A stretch of 64,000 bases of DNA from Streptomyces sp. NBC_00286 (GCF_036173125.1 NZ_CP108054.1:2418001-2482000); one strand, 5' to 3'. Counted from the first letter of the stretch, positions 42,685 to 52,204 are shown. A program made the numbers and translations. The notes: generated by a model from the letters alone, not told the origin.

Positions 42685-44661
42685 TCACAGGGCGACGACC
42701 GTCGTCTCCGTCGCCTTGATACTCGTCCATACCGACACCCCGTCCGCGAGGCCGAGTTCGGTGGCCGCCTGGGGGGTGATCTCCGCGATCACGTCCGGGG
42801 CACGGTCCGAGGTGATGAGGATGCGGAGTCTGCTGCCGGTGGCGGTGATCTCGCGGACGGTTCCGGGCCAGACGTTGCGGGGGCTGCCGCTGGGTTTGTC
42901 CCGGTGGACGGCGACCGCTTCGGGGGCGATGATCGCGAGGGCTTCGGTGCCGGTGGCCAGCGGGTCCGCGATCACCAACCTCCCTCCCCCGTCGGCGAGT
43001 TGGAGGCCGTCGGCGGTCGCCGTGCCGGGCCAGGCGTTGCGGCCGAGCATGCGGGCCACCCACGGTGAGCGCGGATGCCGGGTGACCTCGGCGGGCGGGG
43101 CGTCCTGGACGGCGCGGCCCTCGTCGAGCACGAGCACGCGGTCCGCGAGCGACACCGCCTCGACGGGGTCGTGGGTGACGATCAGGCAGACTCCGCCGAA
43201 GCCTTCGAGGTGGCGTCGCAGGGTGTGCCGTACCTGGGCGCGGGTGGTCTGATCGAGCGCGGCGAGCGGTTCGTCGAGGAGGAGGAGCCGGGGACGTACG
43301 GCCAACGCCCTTGCCAGGGCGACGCGTTGGGCCTGGCCGCCGGAGAGCTGGGCGGGTTTACGGTGCGCGAGGTGGCCCACCGCGAGCCGGTCGAGCCAGT
43401 CCTGCGCGAGGCGGCGGGCCTCGGTGCGCGGTACGCCGTGGGCGCGCGGGCCGTACGCCGTGTTGGCGAGTGCGGTCAGGTGCGGGAAGAGCGCGCCGTC
43501 CTGGGGGACCCAGGCGACTGCCCTGCGATGCGAGGGCAGTGGGGTGACGTCGGTGTCGCCGAGGCGCAGTGCGGCGTGGGCGCGGGGGGTCAGGCCGAGC
43601 AGGGCCCGCAGCAGGGTGGTCTTGCCCGCGCCGTTGGGGCCGACCACGGCGATGGTGGTGCCGGGGTCCGCGTCCAGGACGAGCTGGGTGAAGCCGGTGA
43701 CTTCGGCGTGCAGGGACCAGCGTTCCTGGCCCACTTCGTTGTATGAAGCTGGGGGTTCAGCGATGTCGGTGGGTGAACTCCCCTCGTCCGCCGGCGGCTT
43801 GGGCGGATGCGGGCGAGCGCTGCCCGGCGTGCCCGTGAAGCGGCCGCGCAGGGCGACGAGGACCGCCATGGCGATGGCGAGCAGGAGCAGCGAGAGGGAG
43901 GTCGCGGCCTCCGGGTTGTCCTGGAGCAGCAGGTACACCTGGAGGGGCAGGGTCTGCGTCGAGCCCGGAAGGTTGCCCGCGAAGGTGATGGTGGCGCCGA
44001 ACTCGCCGAGGGCACGCGCCCAGGTCAGCGCGGCTCCGGCGACCAGGCCGGGGGCCACCATCGGCAGCGTCACCGTGCCGAACACCCGGAGCGGCGAGGC
44101 GCCCAGGGACGCGGCGGTCTCCTCGTAACCCCGACGAAGTCCGGCGATCGCCCCTTCGAGGCTGATCACCAGGAAGGGCATCGAGACGAACGTGGCGGCG
44201 ACGACCGCGCCCGAGGTGTGGAACGGCAGCGTGATGCCGAAGACGTCCTCCAGCCAGGGCCCGAGCAGCCCGCGCCGCCCGAAGGCGAGCAGCAGCGCGA
44301 CACCGCCAACCGTGGGCGGCAGCACCATCGGCAGCAGGACGAGCGAGCGGACGAGCGCCTTGCCGGGGAACGGTACGCGCGCCAGCAGCCAGGCCAGCGG
44401 GACACCGAGCACTAGGGACAGGCCCAGCGACCAGAACGAGACGACGAGGGAGAGCTTCAGCGCCTCACTGGTGCCCGGGCTTGTCAGATGCCCGCCCAGC
44501 TCGCCCCAGTCGGTACGGGCGAGGACGCCGGCCAGCGGGAGGACCAGGAAGGCGATGGCGAGCAGGGCGGGGAGGGCGAGAGTGAGGGGCGTACGGGGCT
44601 TACGGGAGAAGCGGGCGCGGCCGGCCCCGGGGCCCGGCTCGGCGCGGCGTACGACTTTCAT
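42685..44661 (-). CDS. modBC: Fused molybdate ABC transporter permease/ATPase (ModBC)
   Basis: 658 aa. Residues about 25-260: permease with five to six helices and the EAA-type loop EETAASLGASPLRVFGTVTLPMVAPG. Residues about 310-560: ATPase with Walker A GPNGAGKTTLLRALLG, signature LSGGQAQRVALARALA and Walker B LLLLDEPLAALD. C-terminal TOBE-like domain (about 575-658). ModB and ModC are usually separate; the fusion is a known actinobacterial variant. ATG at 44661; operon with modA (24-bp gap). Confidence 0.93.
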   Translation of the reverse strand: MKVVRRAEPGPGAGRARFSRKPRTPLTLALPALLAIAFLVLPLAGVLARTDWGELGGHLTSPGTSEALKLSLVVSFWSLGLSLVLGVPLAWLLARVPFPGKALVRSLVLLPMVLPPTVGGVALLLAFGRRGLLGPWLEDVFGITLPFHTSGAVVAATFVSMPFLVISLEGAIAGLRRGYEETAASLGASPLRVFGTVTLPMVAPGLVAGAALTWARALGEFGATITFAGNLPGSTQTLPLQVYLLLQDNPEAATSLSLLLLAIAMAVLVALRGRFTGTPGSARPHPPKPPADEGSSPTDIAEPPASYNEVGQERWSLHAEVTGFTQLVLDADPGTTIAVVGPNGAGKTTLLRALLGLTPRAHAALRLGDTDVTPLPSHRRAVAWVPQDGALFPHLTALANTAYGPRAHGVPRTEARRLAQDWLDRLAVGHLAHRKPAQLSGGQAQRVALARALAVRPRLLLLDEPLAALDQTTRAQVRHTLRRHLEGFGGVCLIVTHDPVEAVSLADRVLVLDEGRAVQDAPPAEVTRHPRSPWVARMLGRNAWPGTATADGLQLADGGGRLVIADPLATGTEALAIIAPEAVAVHRDKPSGSPRNVWPGTVREITATGSRLRILITSDRAPDVIAEITPQAATELGLADGVSVWTSIKATETTVVAL

Positions 44662-44685
44662 GACTGGCTACGGCTCATCGAATCG

Positions 44686-45483
44686 TCAGGGCTTCTCGAA
44701 GCCCGCGGTGCGGAGGATCTGCTGGGCCTGCGGCGAGGACAGCCACTTCACGAAGGCCGTGGCCGCCTCGGAGTGCTGGGACTCCTTGAGGGTGGCGGCG
44801 GGGTAGGAGGCGATGGCGTTCTGGTCGTCGGGGATGGTGATCGCGGCGGTCTTGTCGGGGGCCGTGGCCGCGTCGGTCTTGTAGACGATGCCCGCGTCCG
44901 CCTCGCCGAGTTCGACCTTGCTGAGCACGGCGCGGACATTGGGCTCCTCTGAGACCGGTTTCACCGTGATGTTCCGGTCGGCCAGGACCTGCCTGCTGTA
45001 GCGGCCGACGGGCACCTCGGGAGCCGCGAGTACGACCTTCACCTCGCTGTCCGCGAGGTCCTCAAGGCCCTTGATGTTCTTCGGGTTTCCCGCGCCTACG
45101 GCGATGACCAGGCGGTTCTTGGCGATGACCGTCGGCGTGCCGGTGTCGGCCTTCAGCCCGTTCATCGTCTGGGTGTCGGCCGTGACGAGTACGTCGGCGG
45201 GGGCGCCCTGCTTCACCTGCGCGGCCAGTTCCTGCGATCCGGCGAAGGAGAAGGTCAGCTTCGTACCCCGGTGTTCCTTCTCGTACGCCGCGCCCGCGCC
45301 CTTGAAGACGTCGGTCAGGGAGGAGGCGGCCAGCACGGTGAGGCTGGCCGTGTCCGAACTACCGCCTGTCTGCTCGGCGTTGGCGTCGTCGCCGCAGGCG
45401 GCGAGCGAGCCGAACAGCGCGGCGGCGGTGATTACGGCTGCGGCGCGGCGCCCTGGGCGGAGGAGGGACATGAGGAGGGACAT
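44686..45483 (-). CDS. modA: Molybdate-binding lipoprotein
   Basis: 265 aa. Lipobox SLAAC at about residue 29. ModA core: [70 protein letters not shown] and [13 protein letters not shown], with the Ser residues that ligate molybdate. Start ATG 45483 has AAGGAG 9 nt upstream; ATG 45471 is a shorter possibility. Delivers molybdate to ModBC. Confidence 0.93.
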   Translation of the reverse strand: MSLLMSLLRPGRRAAAVITAAALFGSLAACGDDANAEQTGGSSDTASLTVLAASSLTDVFKGAGAAYEKEHRGTKLTFSFAGSQELAAQVKQGAPADVLVTADTQTMNGLKADTGTPTVIAKNRLVIAVGAGNPKNIKGLEDLADSEVKVVLAAPEVPVGRYSRQVLADRNITVKPVSEEPNVRAVLSKVELGEADAGIVYKTDAATAPDKTAAITIPDDQNAIASYPAATLKESQHSEAATAFVKWLSSPQAQQILRTAGFEKP

Positions 45484-45547
45484 GCCGTGGTGCTCCTTGA
45501 GAGGGCGAGGGCGAGGGGAGGCGCCGGGGGCCGTGCCCCGCGCTTGA

Positions 45548-45943
45548 TCAGGCACGGTCGATGTGCACATTGGTCGACTTCACGCGGGCGGTGGCCTGCA
45601 TACCGACCTCCAGGCCCAGTTCCTCGACGGCCTCTCGGGTCAGCAGGGAGACCAGGCGGTGCGGGCCCGCCTGTATCTCGACCTGGGCCGCGACATCGCC
45701 CAGCTTGACGGCGGTGACGATGCCGGGGAACGCGTTGCGCGCCGAGGTGTACGGGTGCTCTTCCTCACCGGTGCCGCTCTGCGCGAGCTCGACGGAGAAC
45801 GCGGCCAGATCACGCCCGTCGACGAGGCGACGGCCGCCTTCGTCGCGGTGCGTCGCGATACGGCCGGCGTCCGCCCAGCGGCGCGCGGTGTCGGCACTGA
45901 CACCGAGCAGCCGGGCCGCCTGACCGATGGTGTAGGACTGCAT
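45548..45943 (-). CDS. HTH-TOBE molybdate-responsive regulator/molbindin
   Basis: 131 aa. An N-terminal MerR/excisionase-like helix-turn-helix ([39 protein letters not shown], in segments, residues 2-42) is fused to one TOBE domain ([26 protein letters not shown] to [11 protein letters not shown]). It probably binds molybdate and represses the transporter operon, a ModE substitute. ATG at 45943; a good -10 ends 7 nt upstream, so the mRNA is likely leaderless. 64 bp before modA on the same strand. Confidence 0.88.
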   Translation of the reverse strand: MQSYTIGQAARLLGVSADTARRWADAGRIATHRDEGGRRLVDGRDLAAFSVELAQSGTGEEEHPYTSARNAFPGIVTAVKLGDVAAQVEIQAGPHRLVSLLTREAVEELGLEVGMQATARVKSTNVHIDRA

Positions 45944-45950
45944 GTGCGCC

Positions 45951-45980
45951 AGATTAAGCGGTGCTGCCTCGCATCTGCAA
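45951..45980 (-). promoter_or_regulatory. Promoter of the molybdate operon, leaderless
   Basis: TTGCAG (45980-45975), an 18-nt spacer and TAATCT (45956-45951), the latter ending 7 nt before the ATG at 45943. The spacing places the start point at the start codon. Confidence 0.55.
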
Positions 45981-45986
45981 TGGCGG

Positions 45987-46004
45987 GCTGGGCATAAGCC
46001 CAGC
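45987..46004. terminator. Perfect hairpin between FHA gene and molybdate operon
   Basis: GCTGGGC-ATAA-GCCCAGC. It lies 20 bp downstream of the FHA gene stop and just upstream of the -35 of the molybdate operon. It may be a terminator for the former or an operator for the latter. Confidence 0.5.
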
Positions 46005-46023
46005 AAGTGCCAGCTTCGTACGT

Positions 46024-46782
46024 CTAGTCGATCATCTCCAGGTCCGGCGGGACGAGGGTGGTGGACTCGACCAGGCCCCTGAGGAGGTTGTGCAGGAGGT
46101 TGTTGTCGGTGGGTGCTCCGGAGTCCTTGTCGTGTATCAGCGGGTAGGGGAAGCCGCCGTCGTGGAGTCGCTTGCGGACCTCCGTGATCTTGTGCTCGAT
46201 GCGGCGGTCGGTCCAGTGGTCGTCCGGGCGCAGGCACTCCAGCAGGCGGGCGGCCCGCCGGTAGGACAAGGGGCGCGGGCCGTCCTCGTACAGCAGGTAG
46301 TGCTGGCCGATCACGACCAGCAGCAGCCGTTCCTGCTCGGAGAGCGGCCAGATGTGCGGCTTCAGGGTGCTCGCCTGGCGGCGCGGTACGAGGCCGGGGG
46401 CGTCGTGGCCCGTGACATACAGCTCGACCAGGTGTTCCCGGTAGCCCGAGCCCCGCACGAACAGCGGGGTGTAGCCGGGGGTGAGCGGGATGGGTTCGGT
46501 GCTGGTGTGCATCAGGCGGCCGTGTGGCAGGCGGACGAGTTGCTGTCCGGTGTTGCGCAGCCACCATTGGCTCGCCCGGTACGTGAGTTCGCCGTGCCGA
46601 CGGCTGACCCGCAGGTCGTCCTCGCCCACCGCGAGGTCCACGTCCGTTTCCTCACCGCGGCCGAAGCGGATCGTCAGGCCCGGTCGGGGCGGGACCCTGA
46701 TGCCGCCGGTCAGTGAGCGCGCGTGCAGGGTGCCTGGACTGGCCTCGGCGACACCGCGCGCCAGACTCGCGAGCTGGTCCAT
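46024..46782 (-). CDS. FHA-domain protein
   Basis: 252 aa. An FHA fold at about residues 25-110: LTIRFGRGEETDVDLAVGEDDLRVSRRHGEL (Arg, Ser, His positions of phosphothreonine-binding loops) and WWLRNTG. The C-terminal half is helical and resembles a winged-helix DNA-binding region (LTYRRAARLLECL-like, then DRRIEHKITEVRKRLHDGG). It may be a phospho-dependent regulator; its kinase is not here. ATG 46782 preferred over 46794 because GGAGG lies 6 nt upstream. Divergent from a hydrolase gene. Confidence 0.83.
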   Translation of the reverse strand: MDQLASLARGVAEASPGTLHARSLTGGIRVPPRPGLTIRFGRGEETDVDLAVGEDDLRVSRRHGELTYRASQWWLRNTGQQLVRLPHGRLMHTSTEPIPLTPGYTPLFVRGSGYREHLVELYVTGHDAPGLVPRRQASTLKPHIWPLSEQERLLLVVIGQHYLLYEDGPRPLSYRRAARLLECLRPDDHWTDRRIEHKITEVRKRLHDGGFPYPLIHDKDSGAPTDNNLLHNLLRGLVESTTLVPPDLEMID

Positions 46783-47012
46783 GGTGGCCTCCATCTGTCT
46801 TCTCGGTGTCGGGGAGTCGGTCGGGTGGGGTGCGCGCCCCCCTCCGCCGCGCACCCCGGCGCCAGTGTGCCCGCGGGCATACGGGACCGGTCCCCGGCGG
46901 GGTCGTTCCACGGGATGCGCGGCTACTATCGCCCCCATCGCTCGATCACCAGGAAACCTGTTGATTGGCCCCGACAAGAACTCGACAACAAACAGTCCTG
47001 GAACGGAGCCGT

Positions 47013-47948
47013 ATGTCCCTCTTGGCCAGGCCGGCGGTGGCCTCCTTCGCCGCGAAGCTCATGCAGCGTCTGCTCGGCCTCGCGAGCCGGCGGTCCAGCG
47101 GACGGGGTTCCGTGGCCTCGTGGCGTGCGCGGCTGCCCGAGTTTCCGCGCGCCGTCCGCGAGTTGACGGTACCGACGTCCATGGCTCCGGCCCCGGTCGT
47201 GGTGTACATGCCCAAGATCGAGGGTGGCGTACTCCCGCCGGTTCACGTCAACTTCCACGGCGGCGGATACGTGCTGCCGGGGGCGGAGATGGACGACGCG
47301 CTGTGCCGTTTCCTGGCCGCGGAGGCGGGCGTGGTCGTAATCAACGTCGACTACGTCGTCGCCCCGCAGCATCCGTTCCCCGCCGCGCCGAAGCAGGCGT
47401 ACGAGGTCGTCCGCTGGGTGGCCGCGCACGGCGCCGAACACGGCTGGGACGGCAGTCGTCTCACCGTGGGCGGGCAGAGCGCCGGCGGCGGTCTCGCGGC
47501 GGCGGTGGCACGTCAGGCCCTCGGCGCGGGCGGGCCGGCGATCGCGCTCCAGGTCCTCCACTATCCGCCGCTCGACCTCGCGACGAGCGCCAAGGACAAG
47601 AAGGCCCACATCCCCAAGCCTGCCTTGCGCCCGTGGATGGCCGCGATCTTCGACAACGCGTACGTGCCGGACGTGAGCCAACGCACCGACCGCCTGGTCT
47701 CTCCGGCCAACCCGGCGGACACCGCGGACCTCACCGGTATCGCCCCGGCGCTCGTCATCACCGCGGAGTACGACCTCCTGCGAGCCGAGAGCGAGCGGTA
47801 CGCCGGACGCCTGTACAAGGCCGGGGCGCTGGCCGAGCACCACGTCGTACTCAAGGCCGACCACGGCTACGACCTCAGGGACGCCGAGGCCGCCCGGCCG
47901 GTCTACGCGCTGATGGCGGACCATGTGCGGCGGGCCGTCAACGCATAG
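47013..47948 (+). CDS. Alpha/beta hydrolase of the HSL (type IV esterase) family
   Basis: 311 aa. HGGG oxyanion motif in NFHGGGYVLPG, nucleophile elbow GGQSAGGGLAAA, acid in EYDLLRAESERYA, and His in KADHGYDLRD. An N-terminal Arg-rich stretch (about 1-45) without signal peptide. Hydrolyses short acyl or aryl esters. ATG at 47013 with GGAG upstream. Its stop is 14 bp from the convergent ring-cleavage gene, so a link to aromatic ester use is possible but unproven. Confidence 0.87.
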   Translation: MSLLARPAVASFAAKLMQRLLGLASRRSSGRGSVASWRARLPEFPRAVRELTVPTSMAPAPVVVYMPKIEGGVLPPVHVNFHGGGYVLPGAEMDDALCRFLAAEAGVVVINVDYVVAPQHPFPAAPKQAYEVVRWVAAHGAEHGWDGSRLTVGGQSAGGGLAAAVARQALGAGGPAIALQVLHYPPLDLATSAKDKKAHIPKPALRPWMAAIFDNAYVPDVSQRTDRLVSPANPADTADLTGIAPALVITAEYDLLRAESERYAGRLYKAGALAEHHVVLKADHGYDLRDAEAARPVYALMADHVRRAVNA

Positions 47949-47962
47949 CAGCCCGTGGGGAG

Positions 47963-48913
47963 TTACTCGACCGGTGGCGTGCCGTGCGTATGGAAGGACT
48001 CGATGGTCTTCAGGCCCCAGGCCTGGCCCTTCTTGCGCTCTTCCTCGCTCCAGCTGATCAGGGGCCAGTCCGGGGCGAGGACGAGCCTGGTGAGCGGGTT
48101 GCACAGTTCGACGCGGTTGCCGCCCGGCTCGTAGACGTACAGGAAGAACGTCTGCTGGATGGCGTGCTTGTGCGGGCCCGTCTCGATGAACACGCCCGTG
48201 TCCAGGGCGAGATCGGCGGCGCGGAGGATGTCCTCGCGGGTGTCGGTGGCGAACGCGATGTGGTGCAGCCGGCCGCGTGAGCCGGTCCAGTCCTCGGTGT
48301 AGACGACGTCGTACGACTTGTTGGTGAACGTCAGCCACTTCGCGGCGATCCTGCCGCTGTCGAGCCGGATCTGCTCGGTCGGGCGGGCGCCGAGGACGTG
48401 TTGCTGGAAGTCGGCGTTCACGGCGACGTCGGCGGCGAGATAGTTGACGTGGTCCAGGCGGCGTACGGCCACGCCGTGGCCCGGCTTGGCCTGGGGCTGG
48501 TTCTTCAGGCCCGGCTTGAGGGCCTCCGGGGCCTGGTACCACTCGGACTCCCAGTACAGGGCGATCTCGTGGCCGTCCGGGTCGGTGGTGACGTAGAGCG
48601 GACCGAGGCCGGGCTCGTCCTCCGTCCAGCGGCCCTCGTGGCCCGCGGACGCCAGCTCCTTGACCCTGCGTTGCAGGGCCTCCTCGCTGGAGGTGCGGAG
48701 CGCGGTGCGGCGGATGCCGGAGGTCTGGTGCGCGGTGAGGACCAGACTGTGGTGCTCGTAGTCGTCCCAGGTGCGCAGGTAGACGGAGTCGCCGCGTTCG
48801 CCGTTGACCGTGAGGCCGAGGTAGTCGGTGAAGAAGGCGAGGCTGCGGTCCAGGTCGGGGGTGAGGAGTTCGACGTGGCCTAGGTGGGCGATGTCGCCGA
48901 GGGGCGGTGTCAT
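47963..48913 (-). CDS. Extradiol dioxygenase (catechol 2,3-dioxygenase type)
   Basis: 316 aa with two vicinal-oxygen-chelate modules. The C-terminal module has the iron ligands His in LDHVNYLAAD, His in LHHIAFATDT and Glu in GNRVELCNP; the N-terminal module (LGHVELLTPDLDRSLAFFTDYLG) is structural. It opens an aromatic diol next to the hydroxyls. Third gene of the GntR-controlled operon. The partner tautomerase belongs to gallate-type pathways, so the substrate may be a trihydroxy or carboxylated aromatic rather than catechol. Confidence 0.87.
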   Translation of the reverse strand: MTPPLGDIAHLGHVELLTPDLDRSLAFFTDYLGLTVNGERGDSVYLRTWDDYEHHSLVLTAHQTSGIRRTALRTSSEEALQRRVKELASAGHEGRWTEDEPGLGPLYVTTDPDGHEIALYWESEWYQAPEALKPGLKNQPQAKPGHGVAVRRLDHVNYLAADVAVNADFQQHVLGARPTEQIRLDSGRIAAKWLTFTNKSYDVVYTEDWTGSRGRLHHIAFATDTREDILRAADLALDTGVFIETGPHKHAIQQTFFLYVYEPGGNRVELCNPLTRLVLAPDWPLISWSEEERKKGQAWGLKTIESFHTHGTPPVE

Positions 48914-48938
48914 CGGGGCTCCTTGGAAAGGGAGTTGT

Positions 48939-50027
48939 TCAGGGACGGGACGCGGTGCCGGCCGGGCGGGCGAATACGGTGCCGTCGAAGATCTTGCGTG
49001 CGGTGCGTACGACAGCGGTCCGGCGGGCCACCGGGTGAGGGCCCCTGACGTCGACGCCGGCCTCGATGTCGAGGAACCCGGTGGGGTGCTCGATCCGCAA
49101 CCGCTCCCCCGCCGCCGGGAGTTCGGCCACGTCCTGGCCGACGCCGCCCTCGATCCGCAGCCCGGCGGCGACGCTCGCGGCGGCCAGGACGCCGATGGAT
49201 GTGTGGCAGCGGACCGGGAGGAAGGTGCGCGTCATCACCGCGCCACCGTGTACGGGCGGGGCCAGCAGGCTGAGCTTGGGAACGGTGGTGCCCTCGACCT
49301 CGCCGAGGCCCATCAACGGGCCCGCCGCCAGGCGGATTTCACGGAGCCGGTCGGCGAGGGCCGGGTCCTTCTCCAGGTCCTCCGGGTCCTCGTAGCCGGT
49401 GATCTTCAGGGAGGAGGCGGCGATCAGTACGGTCGGCATGCCGTTGTCCACGCAGGTCACAGGGATGCCGGTGAGGGTGTCGCGCACCTTGCCGGTGGGC
49501 AGCAACGGGCTGCCGTCCGGCGGGAACTCGATGGCCACGGGAGCGGCGGTGCCCGGCACGCCGGAGATCTCGGCGGAGCCGGTGTAGGCGACACGTCCAC
49601 GAGGGGTGGGGAAGGTCGCGGTGGCGAGTCCCCCGGTGTTGAGCATGCGGATCCGTACGGACGTCTCGCCGTCCGCTGGGGCGACGAGCCCGCGCTCCAC
49701 GGCGAAGGGGCCGACTCCGGCGAGCAGGTTGCCGCAGTTCTGACGGTCGGACACCTCGCTGGTCTCGACGCCGACTTGGAGGAACAGGTAGTCGACGTCC
49801 ACGGCGGGGTCTGCCGAGGCAGACACCACGGCCACCTTGCTGGTCAGGGGGCGGGCACCGCCGAGCCCGTCGATCTGGCGCGGATCGGGACTGCCCATGA
49901 CGCGCAGCAACAGCTCGTCTCGTACGGCGGGTTGGGCGGGCAGGTCACCAGCGAGGAAGTACGCGCCCTTGGAGGTGCCGCCGCGCATCAGCATGCAGCG
50001 CACCTCCTCCGGCCCGCCGGTCGTCAT
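48939..50027 (-). CDS. PrpF-family isomerase, 4-oxalomesaconate tautomerase-like
   Basis: 362 aa. Starts EEVRCMLMRGGTSKGAYFLAGDLP, has DGLGGARPLTSKVAVVS, DRQNCGNLLAGVGPFAVERG and the second half-repeat with PVRCHTSIGVLAAASVAAGL. The Cys residues in MRGGTS-proximal and RQNCGN segments occupy diaminopimelate-epimerase-fold active-site positions. GalD-type members tautomerise 4-oxalomesaconate after gallate cleavage. ATG 50027; 5-bp gap to the GntR gene and 25 bp to the dioxygenase. Confidence 0.85.
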   Translation of the reverse strand: MTTGGPEEVRCMLMRGGTSKGAYFLAGDLPAQPAVRDELLLRVMGSPDPRQIDGLGGARPLTSKVAVVSASADPAVDVDYLFLQVGVETSEVSDRQNCGNLLAGVGPFAVERGLVAPADGETSVRIRMLNTGGLATATFPTPRGRVAYTGSAEISGVPGTAAPVAIEFPPDGSPLLPTGKVRDTLTGIPVTCVDNGMPTVLIAASSLKITGYEDPEDLEKDPALADRLREIRLAAGPLMGLGEVEGTTVPKLSLLAPPVHGGAVMTRTFLPVRCHTSIGVLAAASVAAGLRIEGGVGQDVAELPAAGERLRIEHPTGFLDIEAGVDVRGPHPVARRTAVVRTARKIFDGTVFARPAGTASRP

Positions 50028-50032
50028 CGCCG

Positions 50033-50689
50033 TCAATCCCCCTCGCGCAGCGCGTCGATCACGCTCGCGAGGTGGGCGCGGGCGGCCGCGTCGGCGGCCT
50101 GGGGGTCCCGGGACCTGATCGCCTCGATCATGGCCAGGTGTTCGTTCACGGACTGCTGGGGGCGGCCGGGGCGCAGCGCCAACTGGAAACGGTGGCGGAC
50201 CAGTTGGGCGTTGAGCCGGTCCAGGAGCTCTCCGGCGACCTGCTGGCCGGAGAACTGGCGGATCTTGGCGTGCAGTTCCTGGTTGAGGCCGGAGTAGGTC
50301 ATCGGTTCGCCGTCGGCGACGGCCTTGCTCATCGCCGTGCCGAGGTCGGCCAGTTCGGTCAGCTGGTCGTCGGTGGCCTCGACGGCGGCCTTGGCCGCGC
50401 ACAGCCCTTCGAGGACCATGCGGCACTCGGTGATGGCGACCGCTTCCTCGACCGTGACCAGGCGGACCCGTGAGCCGCGGTTGGGGATCCGCTCGACCAG
50501 GCCCTCGGCCGCCAGATCGATCAGGGCGGCGCGCACACTGGCCCGTGTCACACCGAACTGCTCGGCGAGTTCGTTCTCCACCAGCCGCTGGGCCGGTGAC
50601 ATCTCACCGCGCAGGATCGCCTGCCGCAGCCGCGCCAGCGCGTGCTGCTTGGCTTGCTCTCCGCTGCTCGGCCTGGCCTCGTTCGCCAC
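50033..50689 (-). CDS. GntR-family regulator (FCD type)
   Basis: 218 aa. Winged helix at about residues 10-75 (LRQAILRGEMSPAQRLVENELAEQFGVTRASVRAALIDLAAEGLVERIPNRGSRV, in segments) and an FadR C-terminal helical domain with metal/ligand residues near ECRMVLEGLCA and NQELHAKI. Likely represses the ring-cleavage operon it heads until an aromatic metabolite binds. GTG at 50689. Upstream, TTGACA (near 50735) with TTTACG 17 bp later, in an A/T-rich stretch, is the probable promoter/operator. Confidence 0.88.
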   Translation of the reverse strand: MANEARPSSGEQAKQHALARLRQAILRGEMSPAQRLVENELAEQFGVTRASVRAALIDLAAEGLVERIPNRGSRVRLVTVEEAVAITECRMVLEGLCAAKAAVEATDDQLTELADLGTAMSKAVADGEPMTYSGLNQELHAKIRQFSGQQVAGELLDRLNAQLVRHRFQLALRPGRPQQSVNEHLAMIEAIRSRDPQAADAAARAHLASVIDALREGD

Positions 50690-50755
50690 GGTCTCTCCCT
50701 GAGTGAGTGCCTGTCGACCGTAAATCTAGGCGAACAAGATTGTCAACGATTTCGT

Positions 50756-52204
50756 TTACTCTTCGGTCTTCCGTCCGAGCGGAAGCCTGATCGTGAACGT
50801 CGTCGAGCCCGGGCAGCTGATCAGATCGAGGGTGCCGCCGTGGGCGCGGGCCAGTGAGCGCGCGACCGCGAGTCCGAGGCCGCTGCCGCCCCGGTCGCGG
50901 CTGCGGGCCTTGTCGACGCGGTAGAAGCGGTCGAAGACACGGTGCTGGTCGGCGGCCGGGATGCCGGGTCCGGCGTCGGTGACCCGTACGACCGCCATGC
51001 CCGACTCGACGCACACCTCGGCCGACACCTTCGTACCGGCCGGGGTGTGCACGGCGGCGTTGGAGAGCAGGTTGTCCAGCACCTGCCGGATGCGCAGCGG
51101 GTCGAGCCGCAGCCTGACCGGGTCGGGACCGGCCGTGACGGTCAGCGGGTGGTCCGTCCGGCCCGCGCGGAAGGCGTCGGCCGCCTGCTGCACCAGCTCC
51201 ACCAGGTCCACCTCCTCCAGCCGCAGCGGTGCCTCCACATCGGCGGCGTCCAGGCGTGCGAGCAGCAGCAGGTCGTCCAGCAGTACGCCCATCCGCGCGG
51301 CCTCGGTTCGCAGCCGGGCCAGGTGCTTGTCCCGCTCCTCGGGATCGTTGGCCGCCGCGTACTGGAACAGGTCGGCGTAGCCGCGCACCGACATCAGGGG
51401 CGTACGCAGCTCGTGCGAGGCGTCGGCTACGAAGCGGCGCAGCCGCTTTTCGGCCTCCGTGCGGACGGCGAGCGAGTCGTCGATGTGCTCCAGCATGGTG
51501 TTGAACGCGGTGCGCAGCTCCTCGACCTCGGGGCCGCCGCTGCGCCCGTCGTGTCGTACCGGCAGCCGTGCCGAGTCCGTCAGGTCGTGCGAGGTGATGC
51601 CGCGGGCCGTGTGCGCTATGTCGCTCAGCGGCTTCAGACCGCGCCGCAGCATCCCCCGGCCCGACACCACGAGCGCGAGAAGAGCGAGCCCGAAGGCGAC
51701 CGCCTGGATCAGGACCAGCCGGCCCACCGTGGCGTCGATGCCGTGCATGGGTGCGGCGCTGACCAGGATGGTGCCGGGCTCGAACTCGCAGGCGCGCAGC
51801 CGGTAGCTGCCTTTGCCCGTGAGATCGTCGGTGCGCAGGACTTCCGTGTCCGAGGACATCTGCGCGCGGGCCACCGCGGTGAAGCTGCCGACGTCCTTCG
51901 GCAGGTCGCCGGGGTCCTCGGGCTTGCGGAGGACGGGCTTGCCGCCCGACACGTCGTACACGGCGTAGAACCAGCTGTAGTACTTCTTTCCCGTGAGCGT
52001 GCCGTGTTCCTCGATGTTCTTGGACTGGGCGATCTGCCCCTGCGCCAGCTGTTCGTCGAGCTGCGTCGACAGGTAGTCCCGCATATATGTCGTCAGCCCG
52101 GTACCGACGACCGCGAACACCATCAGGGACAGCACACCCAGACCCAGCGCGAGCCGGGTGCCCAGGCGCATCTTGCGATAGGCGCCCTTCAGCCGGCCGA
52201 TCAC
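50756..52204 (-). CDS. Sensor histidine kinase
   Basis: 482 aa. Helices at about 17-38 and 163-186 flank an extracytoplasmic domain. HAMP about 187-245; H-box DASHELRTPLMSVRGYADLF (His about 268); N-box DNLLSNAAVHTP; G1 DAGPGIP; F-box RFYRVDKARS; G2 GGSGLGLAV. GTG at 52204 overlaps the stop of the response-regulator gene (GTGA), so the pair is cotranslated. It diverges from the ferric-reductase/FMN/ApbE operon, its likely target. Confidence 0.93.
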   Translation of the reverse strand: MIGRLKGAYRKMRLGTRLALGLGVLSLMVFAVVGTGLTTYMRDYLSTQLDEQLAQGQIAQSKNIEEHGTLTGKKYYSWFYAVYDVSGGKPVLRKPEDPGDLPKDVGSFTAVARAQMSSDTEVLRTDDLTGKGSYRLRACEFEPGTILVSAAPMHGIDATVGRLVLIQAVAFGLALLALVVSGRGMLRRGLKPLSDIAHTARGITSHDLTDSARLPVRHDGRSGGPEVEELRTAFNTMLEHIDDSLAVRTEAEKRLRRFVADASHELRTPLMSVRGYADLFQYAAANDPEERDKHLARLRTEAARMGVLLDDLLLLARLDAADVEAPLRLEEVDLVELVQQAADAFRAGRTDHPLTVTAGPDPVRLRLDPLRIRQVLDNLLSNAAVHTPAGTKVSAEVCVESGMAVVRVTDAGPGIPAADQHRVFDRFYRVDKARSRDRGGSGLGLAVARSLARAHGGTLDLISCPGSTTFTIRLPLGRKTEE

